From: an uncultured Flavobacteriales bacterium
Lineage (GTDB): Bacteria > Bacteroidota > Bacteroidia > Flavobacteriales_D > Parvicellaceae
Assembly (NCBI GenBank): GCA_943788755.1
Contig: CALSRM010000004.1
Coordinates: 62,001-126,000 of the forward strand
Direction: 5' to 3'
DNA length: 64,000 bases
Of the stretch, positions 35,086 through 46,764 are shown piece by piece; position 1 is the first letter of the stretch; each line of letters opens with the position of its first letter. The notes below the pieces were generated by a model. It did no database searches, was not told the origin of the DNA, and saw nothing but the letters and a program-made list of their open reading frames with translations. A program made the position numbers and the translations under genes.

Positions 35086-35136
35086 GGGTGGAATGATTTG
35101 CTTGCTTGCAACCACGTACAAAAAATGCTAAAACGT
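35086..35136 (+). promoter_or_regulatory. Candidate SAM-II riboswitch upstream of metK
   Basis: The stretch matches the SAM-II layout in order. P1 is GTGG (35088-35091) with CCAC (35112-35115). The loop holds TGATTT (35094-35099) and TTGCAA (35106-35111). After P1 come CAAA (35119-35122), which can pair with the loop TTTG (35097-35100) to form the pseudoknot, and the conserved GCTAAAA (35127-35133). The loop-pseudoknot pairing differs in sequence from the textbook A-U pairs but keeps pairing. The place before metK, which makes SAM, fits feedback control. The second pseudoknot helix is not clear, so this needs a covariance search. Confidence 0.68.
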
Positions 35137-35205
35137 TTCTTATTACACTTGCGCAGCTCATTCCTTTTTATTTCGACTAGATTAATCTTAAAAACAAATT
35201 GAACA

Positions 35206-36461
35206 ATGAGTTATTTATTTACATCAGAGTCTGTTTCAGAAGGGCATCCAGACAAAGTAGCTGATCAAATTTCAGATGCGTTAATTGACAATTTTTTAGC
35301 ATTTGATGCTGATTCGAAAGTTGCCTGTGAAACACTTGTTACAACAGGACAGGTTGTTCTTGCAGGAGAAGTAAAATCTAAAGCATACTTGGACGTTCAG
35401 GTTATTGCAAGAGAGGTAATTAACACAATTGGTTACAACAAAGGAGAATACATGTTTGACGGAAACTCCTGTGGTGTATTTTCTGCTATCCACGAACAAT
35501 CACCAGACATTAATCAAGGAGTTGAAAGAGCAAACAAAGAAGACCAGGGTGCTGGTGATCAAGGAATGATGTTTGGATATGCAACTAACGAGACTGATTC
35601 ATACATGCCACTTCCATTGGAAATTTCTCATATGCTATTAAAAGAATTGGCTGAATTGAGAAGAGAAAATAAGGAAATAATGTATTTACGTCCAGATTCT
35701 AAATCTCAAGTAACAATTGAATACGATAACAATAACAAACCTGTTAGAATTGATGCAATTGTTGTCTCAACACAACATGATGACTTCGACACCGAACAAA
35801 ACATGTTGAAGAAAATTAATGAAGATATCGTAAATATTCTTATTCCTAGAGTTAAAAAACTATTCCCTAGCTGAAATTCAAGCTTTATTTAACGATCAAA
35901 TTACATATCATATTAACCCAACTGGAATTTTCGTAATTGGAGGACCTCATGGAGATACTGGATTAACAGGTCGTAAAATTATCGTTGATACTTACGGTGG
36001 AAAAGGTGCTCACGGTGGTGGAGCTTTTTCTGGAAAAGACCCAAGTAAAGTGGATAGGTCTGCAGCTTACGCAACTCGTCACGTAGCTAAAAACTTAGTT
36101 GCAGCAGGCGTTGCTGATGAAGCTTTAGTACAAGTGGCTTATGCAATTGGTGTTGCTGAACCTATGGGGCTTATATGTAAATACTTATGGAAGTTCTAAA
36201 GTTGATTTAACAGACGGTGAAATTGCTGAAAAATTAGCTTCTATTTTTGACATGCGTCCTTACGCAATTGAAACTCGTTTCAACTTGCGCTCTCCTATTT
36301 ATAGAGAAACGGCTGCTTACGGTCACATGGGAAGAAAAACAGAGGTTGTTACTAAAGAATATGCTTCGCCAGAAGGAAAAAAAGTTTCTATGGATGTGAA
36401 ATTATTCCCTTGGGAAGAATTGAACTTTGTAGATAAAATTAAAGATGCTTTTGATAAATAA
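35206..36461 (+). CDS. metK: S-adenosylmethionine synthetase (two frame breaks)
   Basis: MetK makes S-adenosylmethionine from methionine and ATP. The three-domain enzyme is fully present: [22 protein letters not shown] at the start with the metal and ATP site, [40 protein letters not shown], the flexible-loop [17 protein letters not shown], and a C-terminal [28 protein letters not shown]. The reading frame shifts near 35868 (cct-agct, one extra base) and again in GGGG at 36166-36169. Both corrected, it is 417 residues, the usual length. As an essential gene it is very probably intact in the organism. A candidate SAM-II riboswitch lies in its leader. Confidence 0.93.
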
Positions 36462-36481
36462 TATACAATTTACGTAAAGTT

Positions 36482-36510
36482 AAAAAGGCGACTCATGAGT
36501 CGCCTTTTTA
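36482..36510 (+). terminator. Intrinsic terminator after metK
   Basis: GGCGACTCATGAGTCGCC is a perfect palindrome flanked by A5 and T5, so it can stop transcription from both sides. The 150 bases from here to the reductase stop show nothing else. Confidence 0.92.
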
Positions 36511-36663
36511 ATTGACCATTAAAATAAATTTGACATTATCTTAAACAACAAATCTCTTGGTTTATCATCACGTAAAGAAATATTCTAACGTTTTTTACAC
36601 TAACGTCATAGCCAAAAAAAGTTCGAATTTAATACGAGCTTTACCTTTTCTACAATTTCGATT

Positions 36664-37677
36664 CTATTTTTTCATAGACTCATCAACAGATTTAGCAGTA
36701 TCCAAAACTGTCTTTTCAAAAGAAATAGGCTCCCAGTTAAAAATTTGTTTTGTTGAAGTAATATCACCATTGTAAGTTCTCCCTATAAAAGCTCTCATAC
36801 TCTTCGCTTCTCTGTTGAAATTCCCTATAAAGCGTAAAAGAAAATTAGGAGCTAATTTAGTACTAACTTTATCATATCCATTTGATTTCAATATTTGAGC
36901 TAATTCCTGAAATGTATACGTATTTTCGGTTGTCACAATGAATCTTTTCCCATTTGCGCTTGGGTTTTCCATTGCCAACACATGAATTTCAGCTATATCT
37001 CTTACATCTGACATATTAATACCAACCTGCGGAACCATTGGCATTTTACCACTAATCATTTGTTTGAAAATATCCAGTGATGCTCCCAAATTACCTGAGA
37101 GAGTTGGCCCAAATACTGGCCCAGGATTAACCACTGTTAATTCCATCGGCGTATCATCTGTTTGCGCTTTAATAAATTCCCAAGCACTTTTTTCCGCTAA
37201 AGTTTTACTTTTCGCATAAGCTGAAACATTTTTTGCATTCACATTTGTCCAAGAATTAGCATTTACATCAATAGATTTATCAGCATCCTCTAACATAGAA
37301 ACCATGGAAGAGGTTAGAACAACACGCTTCACTCCCGCTTTCTTTGCAGCTTTCAATGCTCTTTGAGTACCCTCAACAGCAGGCTTTATATATAAATTTT
37401 CATCTTTTGGCTCAATATTTATAAACGGTGATGCAACATGCAATACAAAATCACAACCCACCATTGCATTATCCCAACCATCATCATTCAAGAGATTAAG
37501 TTCGCAATATTCTAAATTCCCCTTAGGGTCAATTACTTTTTTGATACCCTTAGTCACCTCATCCGCTTTAGATAAACTTCGGAGCGATCCTTTAACAGAA
37601 TATCCTTTTTTTAATAGTTCTGCTGCACAATGTTGACCAATGTACCCAGAAACACCTGTTACCAAAACTTTCTTCAT
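36664..37677 (-). CDS. NAD-dependent epimerase/dehydratase family reductase
   Basis: An extended short-chain reductase of 337 residues close to the dihydroflavonol/aldehyde reductase group. The N-terminal Rossmann site is VLVTGVSGYIGQHCAAELL, with DFVLHVASPF as the family strand and the catalytic Tyr-Lys in SAYAKSK. The substrate specificity is not set by sequence. It is divergent from the HxlR regulator, and the shared 86-base gap holds repeated promoter-like elements, so the regulator probably controls it. Such pairs often answer to reactive aldehydes or quinones. Confidence 0.83.
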   Translation of the reverse strand: MKKVLVTGVSGYIGQHCAAELLKKGYSVKGSLRSLSKADEVTKGIKKVIDPKGNLEYCELNLLNDDGWDNAMVGCDFVLHVASPFINIEPKDENLYIKPAVEGTQRALKAAKKAGVKRVVLTSSMVSMLEDADKSIDVNANSWTNVNAKNVSAYAKSKTLAEKSAWEFIKAQTDDTPMELTVVNPGPVFGPTLSGNLGASLDIFKQMISGKMPMVPQVGINMSDVRDIAEIHVLAMENPSANGKRFIVTTENTYTFQELAQILKSNGYDKVSTKLAPNFLLRFIGNFNREAKSMRAFIGRTYNGDITSTKQIFNWEPISFEKTVLDTAKSVDESMKK

Positions 37678-37691
37678 ATTATAATTATTTT

Positions 37692-37737
37692 ATTACTTTT
37701 GTTTTGAAAGCAAAAGTACAATATTACTTTTGTTTTG
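37692..37737. promoter_or_regulatory. Repeated operator-like elements between reductase and HxlR genes
   Basis: The 15-base sequence ATTACTTTTGTTTTG occurs at 37692-37706 and 37723-37737, 31 bases apart, or about three helical turns. Between them CAAAAGTA (37711-37718) is the inverse of TACTTTTG (37694-37701). Each TACTTTTG is also an exact -7 promoter match, on both strands. Thus likely promoters and likely HxlR binding sites overlap. Confidence 0.6.
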
Positions 37738-37763
37738 CAAGTAATACATATTAATTTCCTAAA

Positions 37764-38198
37764 ATGAATAATAATTTTCGTTGTAACTGCCCGATTACAT
37801 CCGCACTAGATATAGTAGGTGATAAATGGACATTGGTAATTATTAAACAGATGCTTTTGGAAGGGAAAAAAACATTTAAGGATTTCTCCGAAAGCGATGA
37901 AGCCATTGCTTCCAATATCTTGTCCTCAAGACTAAAAATGCTTGAGGAATTTAAAATAATTACTAGGGAAAAACTACCTCATAATAAAAAAACAAACATT
38001 TACCTATTAACCGAAAAAGGTCTCGGACTGACTCCAACAATTATAGAATTAACGCTTTGGAGTGACCTGAATATACGAGAATATCATTCATCTATAATCT
38101 CAGATAGTCGCATAGAAATGGTAAAGAAGAATAAAGAGGAATCCATCAAAATGATAGTGGAAAGTTACAAACATAAAACTGACTATAACAAAACATAA
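37764..38198 (+). CDS. HxlR family transcriptional regulator
   Basis: A winged-helix regulator of 144 residues. The HxlR pattern is clear: an N-terminal Cys in RCNCPITSALDIVGDKWTLVIIKQMLLEGKKTFKDF, the recognition helix AIASNILSSRLKMLEEFKIITREK, and the wing NIYLLTEKGLGLTPTIIELTLW. Cys residues near the N-terminus (FRCNCP) may sense thiol-reactive compounds, as known for HypR and YodB. That is an inference from the family. A C-terminal charged tail of about 40 residues follows. It is transcribed away from the reductase gene. Confidence 0.87.
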   Translation: MNNNFRCNCPITSALDIVGDKWTLVIIKQMLLEGKKTFKDFSESDEAIASNILSSRLKMLEEFKIITREKLPHNKKTNIYLLTEKGLGLTPTIIELTLWSDLNIREYHSSIISDSRIEMVKKNKEESIKMIVESYKHKTDYNKT

Positions 38199-38238
38199 AT
38201 CACACTAAGACAGTCGCTTACCCTATCCCATAAACGAA

Positions 38239-39958
<1,720 letters not shown>

Positions 39959-40041
39959 GATTTTATAAATTCAATTTGGACTGCAAAATTAATTATTTTA
40001 TTGCAATCCTTAAAAAAAAGTAAAAATTTAGGAATTATACT

Positions 40042-40049
40042 TAAATTCG
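40042..40049 (+). promoter_or_regulatory. Promoter -7 element TAAATTCG
   Basis: A one-mismatch TAnnTTTG element 21 bases before the pgi-like gene, in the gap to the divergent lysS. Confidence 0.45.
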
Positions 40050-40070
40050 CATTCTTAAAATTCATTCTTA

Positions 40071-41058
40071 ATGAAAGCATTAGTAAGTAAATTTACTTCA
40101 CAACTTGAAGAAGCACTCCACATTGGCAAAGAAGCTAAACTAACTTCTTGTGATAAGGACATTAGAAATGTTGTTATTACTGGTCTGGGAGGATCTGGAA
40201 TCGGAGGAACCATTGTTGCGCAATTAGTAGCCAATGAAATTGTAATACCTGTTATTATAAATAAGGATTACCACCTTCCTAATTTCGTAAACGAAAACAC
40301 ATTGGTTATTGCCAGTAGCTTTTCGGGTAATACAGAAGAAACGTTATCTGCACTTTCAATTGCGCAAGAAAAAGGAGCTGAAATAGCTTGTATTACATCG
40401 GGTGGGAAAATGCTTAGAAATAGCAATTAACAATAATTACAACCACATAGTATTACCTACCGAAAGATCTCCACGAGCTATGTTATCATATTCTCTGACG
40501 CAACAGTTCTTTTTATTAAAGCATTACAATTTAATTGAAAACGATTTTATACAAAAAATTCAAAATGCAATAGCGTTATTGAATTTAGAAATTGAAAATA
40601 TAAAAACAGAAGCTAATAATATTGCGCATTCAATTTTAAACAAAACAGCTGTAATTTACAGTGAAGCCAATTTTGAAGGAGTTGCCATTAGACTGCGTCA
40701 ACAACTTAATGAAAATGCGAAAGTTTTATGTTGGCATCACGCTTTACCAGAAATGAATCACAATGAGTTAGTAGGATGGGCTGGAGGAAATGAGGAAAAA
40801 GCTGTCATTGTTTTGAGAAATGAAACAGATTATTCGCGCACACAAACAAGAATGAATATTCAAAAATCGGTTATTGAAAAATACACCTCCACATATATTG
40901 AATGTTATTCCAAAGGAAATTCCAACATAGAAAGAGCTTTATATTTTATATTATTAGGCGATTGGGTTTCTGTCTATTTATCAGAGTTAAGAAATGTTGA
41001 CAACATTGAGGTTAAAGTTATAGACTTCCTTAAATCAGAATTGGCTAAAGACAATTAA
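40071..41058 (+). CDS. Phosphoglucose/phosphomannose isomerase, SIS domain (frame break near 40405)
   Basis: A bifunctional sugar-phosphate isomerase of the SIS fold that converts fructose 6-phosphate to glucose 6-phosphate or mannose 6-phosphate. The first SIS domain carries VVITGLGGSGIGGTIVAQ and LVIASSFSGNTEETLSAL, and the C-terminal half carries WHHALPEMNHNELVGW with the catalytic Glu and His. The frame shifts in GGTGGG near 40405. Deleting one G gives ITSGGKCLEIA and 328 residues, the family length. LipB follows after 4 bases. Confidence 0.87.
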
Positions 41059-41062
41059 GTCA

Positions 41063-41760
41063 GTGACTCCAAAAGTCATATACGAAGATCTTGGGCTGAT
41101 TGATTTTAAAGAAGCTTGGGATTATCAAACGCAACTTTTCGATGCTACTATTGCTATTAAAATGGCTAATCGGAGAAATGAAAACAACCAAACGATAACC
41201 AGTAACTACTTACTTTTTTGCGAACACCCACATGTCTTCACCTTAGGGAAAAGTGGAAAAGAAACACATCTACTATTAAATGAAAATTCATTAAAAGCTA
41301 GAGGAGCAACTTATTACAAGATAAATAGAGGTGGTGATATTACCTATCATGGTCCTGGGCAACTAGTTGCTTATCCTATTTTGGATTTGGACCATTTCTT
41401 TACAGATATCCACAAATATCTGCGGTTTTTAGAAGAAGCTGTTATTAAACATTAGCAGAATATGATATCACTGCTGAAAGGGTTGAAGGCTTAACTGGAG
41501 TCTGGGTAGACGGAACTAAACCTACAGCGCGGAAGATATGTGCAATGGGAGTCAAATGCAGCAGGTGGGTTACCATGCATGGAATAGCCCTAAATGTAAA
41601 ACCTGACTTAAGTTACTTCAAAAATATTGTACCTTGCGGAATTAATGATAAAGCTGTCACGTCAATTCAAAATGAACTAGGCAAGGAAATTGACATGAAC
41701 GAAGTTAAACAAAAATTAAAAATTAATTTATCTAAAGTATTTAATTATGAAAATGTTTAA
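41063..41760 (+). CDS. lipB: Octanoyltransferase LipB (frame break near 41448)
   Basis: LipB transfers octanoyl groups from acyl carrier protein to lipoyl domains, such as that of PdhC in this window. Family motifs: [40 protein letters not shown] with the substrate site, then [22 protein letters not shown] with the catalytic Lys, and IVPCGI with the catalytic Cys. The frame changes near 41448, where one A of AAAA seems missing: IKH-stop should read [22 protein letters not shown]. Corrected, it has 232 residues. The start is GTG at 41063, 4 bases after the isomerase stop. It overlaps the next gene by 14 bases. Confidence 0.9.
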
Positions 41761-42201
41761 ACTATTAACTCCATTAGTTGCTATTTTTATAAGCGTAAAC
41801 CTTAATGCTCAGGTTATTTTTGATATGACTCTATCTGAAACGAGCAGTACATCATAAAATTATACCCCATGATGATAAATCATCTTTACCTGACTCAATC
41901 ATCGTAAATGGATACATCGCTAATCATAAAAAAGGGATTTGTGGAGACATCTGTGCTGGAGGAACTATTAAACTTGAATTATCTGAAAAAGTTGAAGGTT
42001 ATCCGCATTCTTATATGTACATAGTAACTGGATGTGCCACAGGGAGAGACCAATAAGGAAATAATTTCCGTATTGGTTACCAAGTTCACCGGAGAAGAAA
42101 AAGAGTGTTATTACAAAGATGTAGTTGAAATAATTGACTCTAAAAGCATCCCTTATTATAAAATATCCCTTTTAGAAACAGAAAAAACGATTATCAAATA
42201 A
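41747..42201 (+). CDS. Small secreted protein of unknown function (two frame breaks)
   Basis: I do not recognise this gene. The ATG at 41747 overlaps the end of lipB. It encodes a signal peptide ([22 protein letters not shown]) and, after one extra base near 41839 and another near 42050 are removed, a protein of 150 residues: [28 protein letters not shown], then a Cys-containing [20 protein letters not shown], and [27 protein letters not shown]. Four Cys suggest disulfides in the periplasm. It is too broken to appear as one open frame, but the codon use and composition read as coding throughout. It sits between lipB and another small gene on the same strand. Confidence 0.6.
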
Positions 42202-42231
42202 TTAAAGAGCTTTAATTCATATTGTTACAAG

Positions 42232-42603
42232 ATGAAAAAAGACATTCACATTCCAAAGGTTGAAGGCATTGGAGTAGCAATTATTAAAGATGCGGATGAA
42301 GGGGGTGAAACCTGGAATGTCTACCTTATAAACTACAAGAAAGAACCTATCAACAATGTTCTTATCTCATCGAAAGGATACGGCACAGTTGATCAAAAAA
42401 AAGTTAATACTTCAACTCTTCGGCATTTCTTTGATTCGATTGAAAGGGAATCCCATCAATTGATTGAACCTATTTCTCAAGAGGTTTTTGGCCTATCTAA
42501 TGAATATTTTGTGACTTTCTATATTGACAACATGTATTTCACGATAAAAAATTCGTTTTCGTGCCAGGAGCTATTAAAGATGAGAACACCTAACTCTAGT
42601 TAG
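42232..42603 (+). CDS. Conserved Bacteroidota hypothetical protein
   Basis: This 123-residue cytoplasmic protein resembles a family frequent in Flavobacteria and of unknown function, sometimes wrongly labelled as a phenylalanyl-tRNA synthetase subunit. The typical pattern is IHIPKVEGIGVAIIKDAD..WNVYLINYKKEPINNVLISSKGYG, then STLRHFFDSIERESHQLIEPISQEVFGLSNEYFVTFYIDNMYF. It has no signal peptide or membrane segment. The true aminoacyl-tRNA synthetase motifs are absent. Its frame is intact although most of its neighbours are broken. The stop lies inside a nested hairpin. Confidence 0.6.
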   Translation: MKKDIHIPKVEGIGVAIIKDADEGGETWNVYLINYKKEPINNVLISSKGYGTVDQKKVNTSTLRHFFDSIERESHQLIEPISQEVFGLSNEYFVTFYIDNMYFTIKNSFSCQELLKMRTPNSS

Positions 42604-42627
42604 GATCATTCAAAAAGAAGGTGTTCT
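42583..42627 (+). terminator. Nested hairpin at the gene end, possible terminator
   Basis: AGAACACC (42583-42590) pairs with GGTGTTCT (42620-42627), and inside it CCTAACTCTAGTTAGG forms a second hairpin over the stop codon. No good T run follows, so intrinsic termination is uncertain. Confidence 0.4.
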
Positions 42628-42705
42628 AATAAAGTAAAATTACAAACTTATATGGAGCTATTTATCTAGTATTTTCTGTACTTTTACGTGTTATCCTGTC
42701 AATTT

Positions 42706-43304
42706 ATGCGTAAATTACTTTTTAATATTACTCTTATTAAGTACTCAAGTCTCTTTTCGGACAATACACTTCTGAAGAGTCAGATGAAAAGACAAATCCA
42801 TTAAGCAAGTTATCTTTTAAAGATAGACTTTACACTGGTGGAAATGTTGCTTTTAATATCGCAAATATTAGCGGGATACCAATATACTTTTTTGAGACTT
42901 CTCCATTTGTTGGATATAAGGTAACCCAACAATTCTCTTTAGGCATAGGGGCGAAATACATATATATAGGATCGAAACAAGCAAATTTCAAGTATTCTAT
43001 ATATGGAGGAAATATCTTTAGCAGATATAAGTTTACCGAAAGTCTTTACGCGCATGCTGAATTTGAAGTATTAAGAGCATACAACCTTGACCCAAATAGC
43101 ACGTCTCAAGGTGATAGAGCTACTGTTCCTATGCTATTCGCTGGAGCTGGATATAATTATAGTATTGGTGGAACCGTGAATTTACAAATAATGCTGTTAT
43201 ACGATTTTATCGACAATATAAGCTCTCCTTACCAAGGAAGTTTCATGTTTGGAGCTCTTGGCCCGCCAATTATTTATAGAATAGGAATCAGTATTGGCAT
43301 GTAA
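42706..43304 (+). CDS. Probable outer-membrane beta-barrel protein (two frame breaks)
   Basis: After two extra bases near 42733 and 42758 are removed, the reading from ATG 42706 gives a signal peptide (MRKLLFNIT..LLSTQVSFGQ) and a mature chain of about 180 residues: FKDRLYTGGNVAFNIANISGIPIYFFETSPFVGYKV, then many alternating strands with aromatic girdle residues (SIYGGNIFSRYKF, LYAHAEFEVLRAYN, VPMLFAGAGYNYSIGG) and a C-terminal YRIGISIGM strand. This looks like an eight-stranded or somewhat larger outer-membrane barrel. The function is unknown. It ends 9 bases before the amidase gene. No long ATG-started open frame exists here, so automatic calling would miss it. Confidence 0.65.
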
Positions 43305-43313
43305 TTCAAAGTT

Positions 43314-45638
43314 ATGAAGTATTTTTTTCTAATTGTAATACTATTATTCGCTTTCGAATCAAAGGCACAAACAACAATTTATAACACCTATCAATCAGAA
43401 ATGGATCTTGCTTATCAGCAATACCCAGATGTTCCAAAAGGTATGCTTGAAGCAATTTCATTTACGACGACCCACTTTAGTAACATTACAGATGCAACCC
43501 CAGAAAGTTGTTTTGGTTTACCGCATGTTTACGGCGTAATGGGACTTACTCAAGATGGGCAAGGTTATTTCAAGAATAATCTTTCCATGGTTTCTAGATT
43601 GTCAGGCTACTCAAAAACCACAATAAAGTCTAATCCAGAAATAGGAATAATTGCTTATGCAGCTGCTTATGACTATTTAATGGACAGTTTACAGATTTCT
43701 TCCATTGAAAATCAAATTAAAATAATTGAAATTCTTTCGGAAATACCCCAAGACAACAATTTAACAAACAACTATGCTTTAGATTGTCACGCTTATAGTA
43801 TATACACCTTTTTAAACAATACAAATAAGCAACAAGCTTATAATTTCCCCAATCACAACATTGATTTAGAACAAATTTTTGGAGCAAACAACTTGGCAGT
43901 TTTGAGCAGTTCTGAAAACACTTTTGGGCATACGGGAATAAGCAATCCAAATGGACTTATGTACGAAGACCCTATGATGAAAACCGCTGAATACGGACCT
44001 GCATTATGGGTTGCAACACCAACATGTAATTATAGTTCAAGAAATGGCACAGCAATATCTGCTGTAACAATTCATACTATACAAGGCTCTTATGCGAGTG
44101 CTATTTCATGGGCTCAAAATTGTTCGGCAGGTGTTTCCTACCATTATGTGGTTCGATCATCTGACGGACAGGTTACTCAGATGCTCTTAGAGGAAGATAA
44201 AGGGTGGCATGTTGGTAGTGAAAACCCTTATTGTATAGGAATTGAACATGAAGGTTATGTGACCGACCCTTCTTGGTATACAACTGCTTTGTATACAGCT
44301 TCTTCAGATTTATGTAGAGACATAACCCAAAGTGGATATGGAATCAATCCGTTAAGAACATTTTTTGGTGAAGCTACTGTCGGATTAAACTCTATTAGGT
44401 GGGTGCACTAAAATTAAAGGACATCAACATTACCCAAATCAATCGCACGCTGACCCTGGAGTCAACTGGGATTGGGAAAGGTTTTATAAATTAATAAACA
44501 ACACGCCCAGCTACACTAATTATAACTGCTGGTTCTGGAAACTTGTATGATAGCGGAGGAGCAGCAGGAAACTATACAGACGATGAAAGAACCCTATATT
44601 TAATTCAGCCCACAAATGCAGGGACTGTTACCATTGCTTTCAACTCATTTGACATTGAACAAGGTTGGGATTTCTTATTTATTTACGATGGATCCACACC
44701 AAACGCTCCTCTAATTGGGAAATATACAGGCACTGTTAGCCCTGGCACAATTACTTCAACTGGAGGTGATTTGTTATTAGAATTTCGTTCCGATTGTGCG
44801 ACTTCTGCTCAGGGATGGGAAATAGCATACACTTCTATCCCTGAAAACTACCCTCCTGTATCTTCATTTTCAATAACGAACACTACCATATGTCAAGGAG
44901 ATAGTATTCCAATTACGAACACCTCCACCGATGCGACCTCTTATATATGGACTTCCAATGGAGGAGCGATTTCAAATGATACATCTGCAAACCCATCCGT
45001 ATCATTTACTAACTCTGGAAGTTACACAATCAACCTAGAAGCTTCTGGACCTGGAGGAATAAGTGCCAGTAGCCAAACTATTTCAGTTACTATAGATTCT
45101 CCTCCAATTGCAGGCACTTATGCGAATTCTGACACTGTCATACTTACCAAATGGGGTTGTCGCATTTACAAATACTTCAATTAATTCTTCGGCATATACA
45201 TGGTATTTTGGAGATGGAAATACATCTACAGATATAAATCCTTGGAATGAATACACTATCCTTGGAGATTATGATGTCACTTTAATTGCTTCAAGCGACA
45301 ATTGTCCTAATGACACCGCGACAATTTCAATTGTTGTAGCTGGTTACGTCTCAATTGAGAATATTCAATTTCTTGAAAATTTAAACATCTACCCAAATCC
45401 AACATCAGGAAAATTTTACATTAATTTTAATTCCTTAAAAAGTGATGAGCTACAATTCTCTATCTATTCTGCATCAGGAAAATCAGTATATACATTTAAC
45501 AACGAAGAGGTTAAAATAGGTGATAACAATATGCAATTAGACCTCAATTTAATTGACATAGCGACTGGTTATTATTTCTTAAAAATAGAAGGACAGAATA
45601 ATAACGCAACACTTCCTGTTATATACCACAAGCATTAA
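43314..45638 (+). CDS. Secreted N-acetylmuramoyl-L-alanine amidase with T9SS sorting domain (three frame breaks)
   Basis: A secreted cell-wall amidase of the amidase_2 (PGRP) family. A signal peptide (residues 1-18) precedes a domain rich in helix, then the zinc-amidase fold with AVTIHTIQGSYASAISW (zinc His), VSYHYVVRSSDGQVTQM, DKGWHVGSENPYCIGIEHEG and, after a break, KIKGHQHYPNQSHADPGVNWDWERFY, which supplies the second ligand. CUB-like and PKD repeats follow (WDFLFIYDGS, AYTWYFGDGNTST), then a type A sorting tail (LNIYPNPTSGKFYINF). One extra base sits near 44400, 44524 and 45143. Corrected length is about 773. The enzyme may attack walls of prey or competitors. Confidence 0.85.
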
Positions 45639-45679
45639 CAGATTTTATTTATAAATTCGTGCTCTAATATTATATAAAA

Positions 45680-46759
45680 ATGGATTTTTTAGAAAAAATA
45701 TATTACCACAATACGGTTTTAGAATGGGCAATCGCTTTAGGAATTATTCTGGGAGGAGTTATCGTTGCAAAGATTCTTTATTGGTTTACAAGTAGCGTTA
45801 TTAAAAAAATAACGGCTAAAACCAAAACACAACTGGATGACTTGTTAATTGACAAAGTAGAAAAACCCGTAATATTTATCGTGATAATTGCTGCCTATTA
45901 CTGGGCAATTTCTTATTTGAACTTCCCAACAGGTCTGGGAGGAGAGGTTAATGGTATGGAAAAACTCCTTTTTAAACTTGCAACTTTCGCATTGGTAATT
46001 GACATTACCTGGATGATTTCTAGAATACTCGATGCGGTTGTTGAAGAATATGTAGTGCCATTAACTGAAAAATCCGAAAGTGACTTTGATGACCAAGTGC
46101 TTCCAATAATGCGCAAAGGCATTAGAGCTGTTATCTGGATAATGGGAATCATTATAGGGATGGATAACCTTGGCATTGACATTACAGCAATGATTGCGGG
46201 ACTTGGAATTGGAGGTTTAGCCTTAGCACTTGCTGCACAGGACATGGTTAAAAATATCTTTGGTGGCATCATGATTTTTTTAGACAAACCATTTAAAATT
46301 GGAGAAAGAATTCAAATTAATGGTTTTGATGGAACGGTAGAAGAAGTTGGATTGCGCAGTACTCGAGTACGTACATTAGAAGGAAGGTTATTAATAATAA
46401 ACAACAGTACCTTTTCAGATAACACTGTAATTAATGTTACCGCTGAGCATACACGTAAAGTTGTTTTAAACTTAGGAATGACTTACGACACAACTCCTGA
46501 GAAGATGCAACGTTCAATGGATATTATTAAAGAAATAGTTGTTGCACATCCAGGAATGGATGAAAACGATACATCAATAGGCTTTAATGCTTTTGGAGAT
46601 TTTGCCTTGGGAATTTTACTTGTTTATCGAATTAATAAAGATGCTGACATATTGCAAACACAAACAGACATTAACCTTGAAATACTGAAAAGATTTAATG
46701 CTGAAGGCCTTGAATTTGCATTCCCTACCCAGACTATTTTCAAAAAGGAAATGGCATAA
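45680..46759 (+). CDS. MscS-type mechanosensitive channel
   Basis: A small-conductance mechanosensitive channel of 359 residues that releases solutes on osmotic downshock. It has an N-terminal membrane helix (LEWAIALGIILGGVIVAKILYW), two more (FIVIIAAYYWAISYL, LLFKLATFALVIDITWMI), the pore helix IAGLGIGGLALALAAQDMVKNIFGGIMI, and the conserved beta-domain signature DKPFKIGERIQINGFDGTVEEVGLRSTRVRTLEGR. The C-terminal domain ends normally. The FkbM gene begins 5 bases later. The reading frame is intact, unlike that of the amidase just before it. Confidence 0.92.
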   Translation: MDFLEKIYYHNTVLEWAIALGIILGGVIVAKILYWFTSSVIKKITAKTKTQLDDLLIDKVEKPVIFIVIIAAYYWAISYLNFPTGLGGEVNGMEKLLFKLATFALVIDITWMISRILDAVVEEYVVPLTEKSESDFDDQVLPIMRKGIRAVIWIMGIIIGMDNLGIDITAMIAGLGIGGLALALAAQDMVKNIFGGIMIFLDKPFKIGERIQINGFDGTVEEVGLRSTRVRTLEGRLLIINNSTFSDNTVINVTAEHTRKVVLNLGMTYDTTPEKMQRSMDIIKEIVVAHPGMDENDTSIGFNAFGDFALGILLVYRINKDADILQTQTDINLEILKRFNAEGLEFAFPTQTIFKKEMA

Positions 46760-46764
46760 AAGCA

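Noticed and set aside
35868..36169. Programmed frameshifting in metK
   Set aside because: No slippery heptamer with a following pseudoknot is seen, metK is not known to use it, and similar one-base insertions are scattered over many neighbouring genes.
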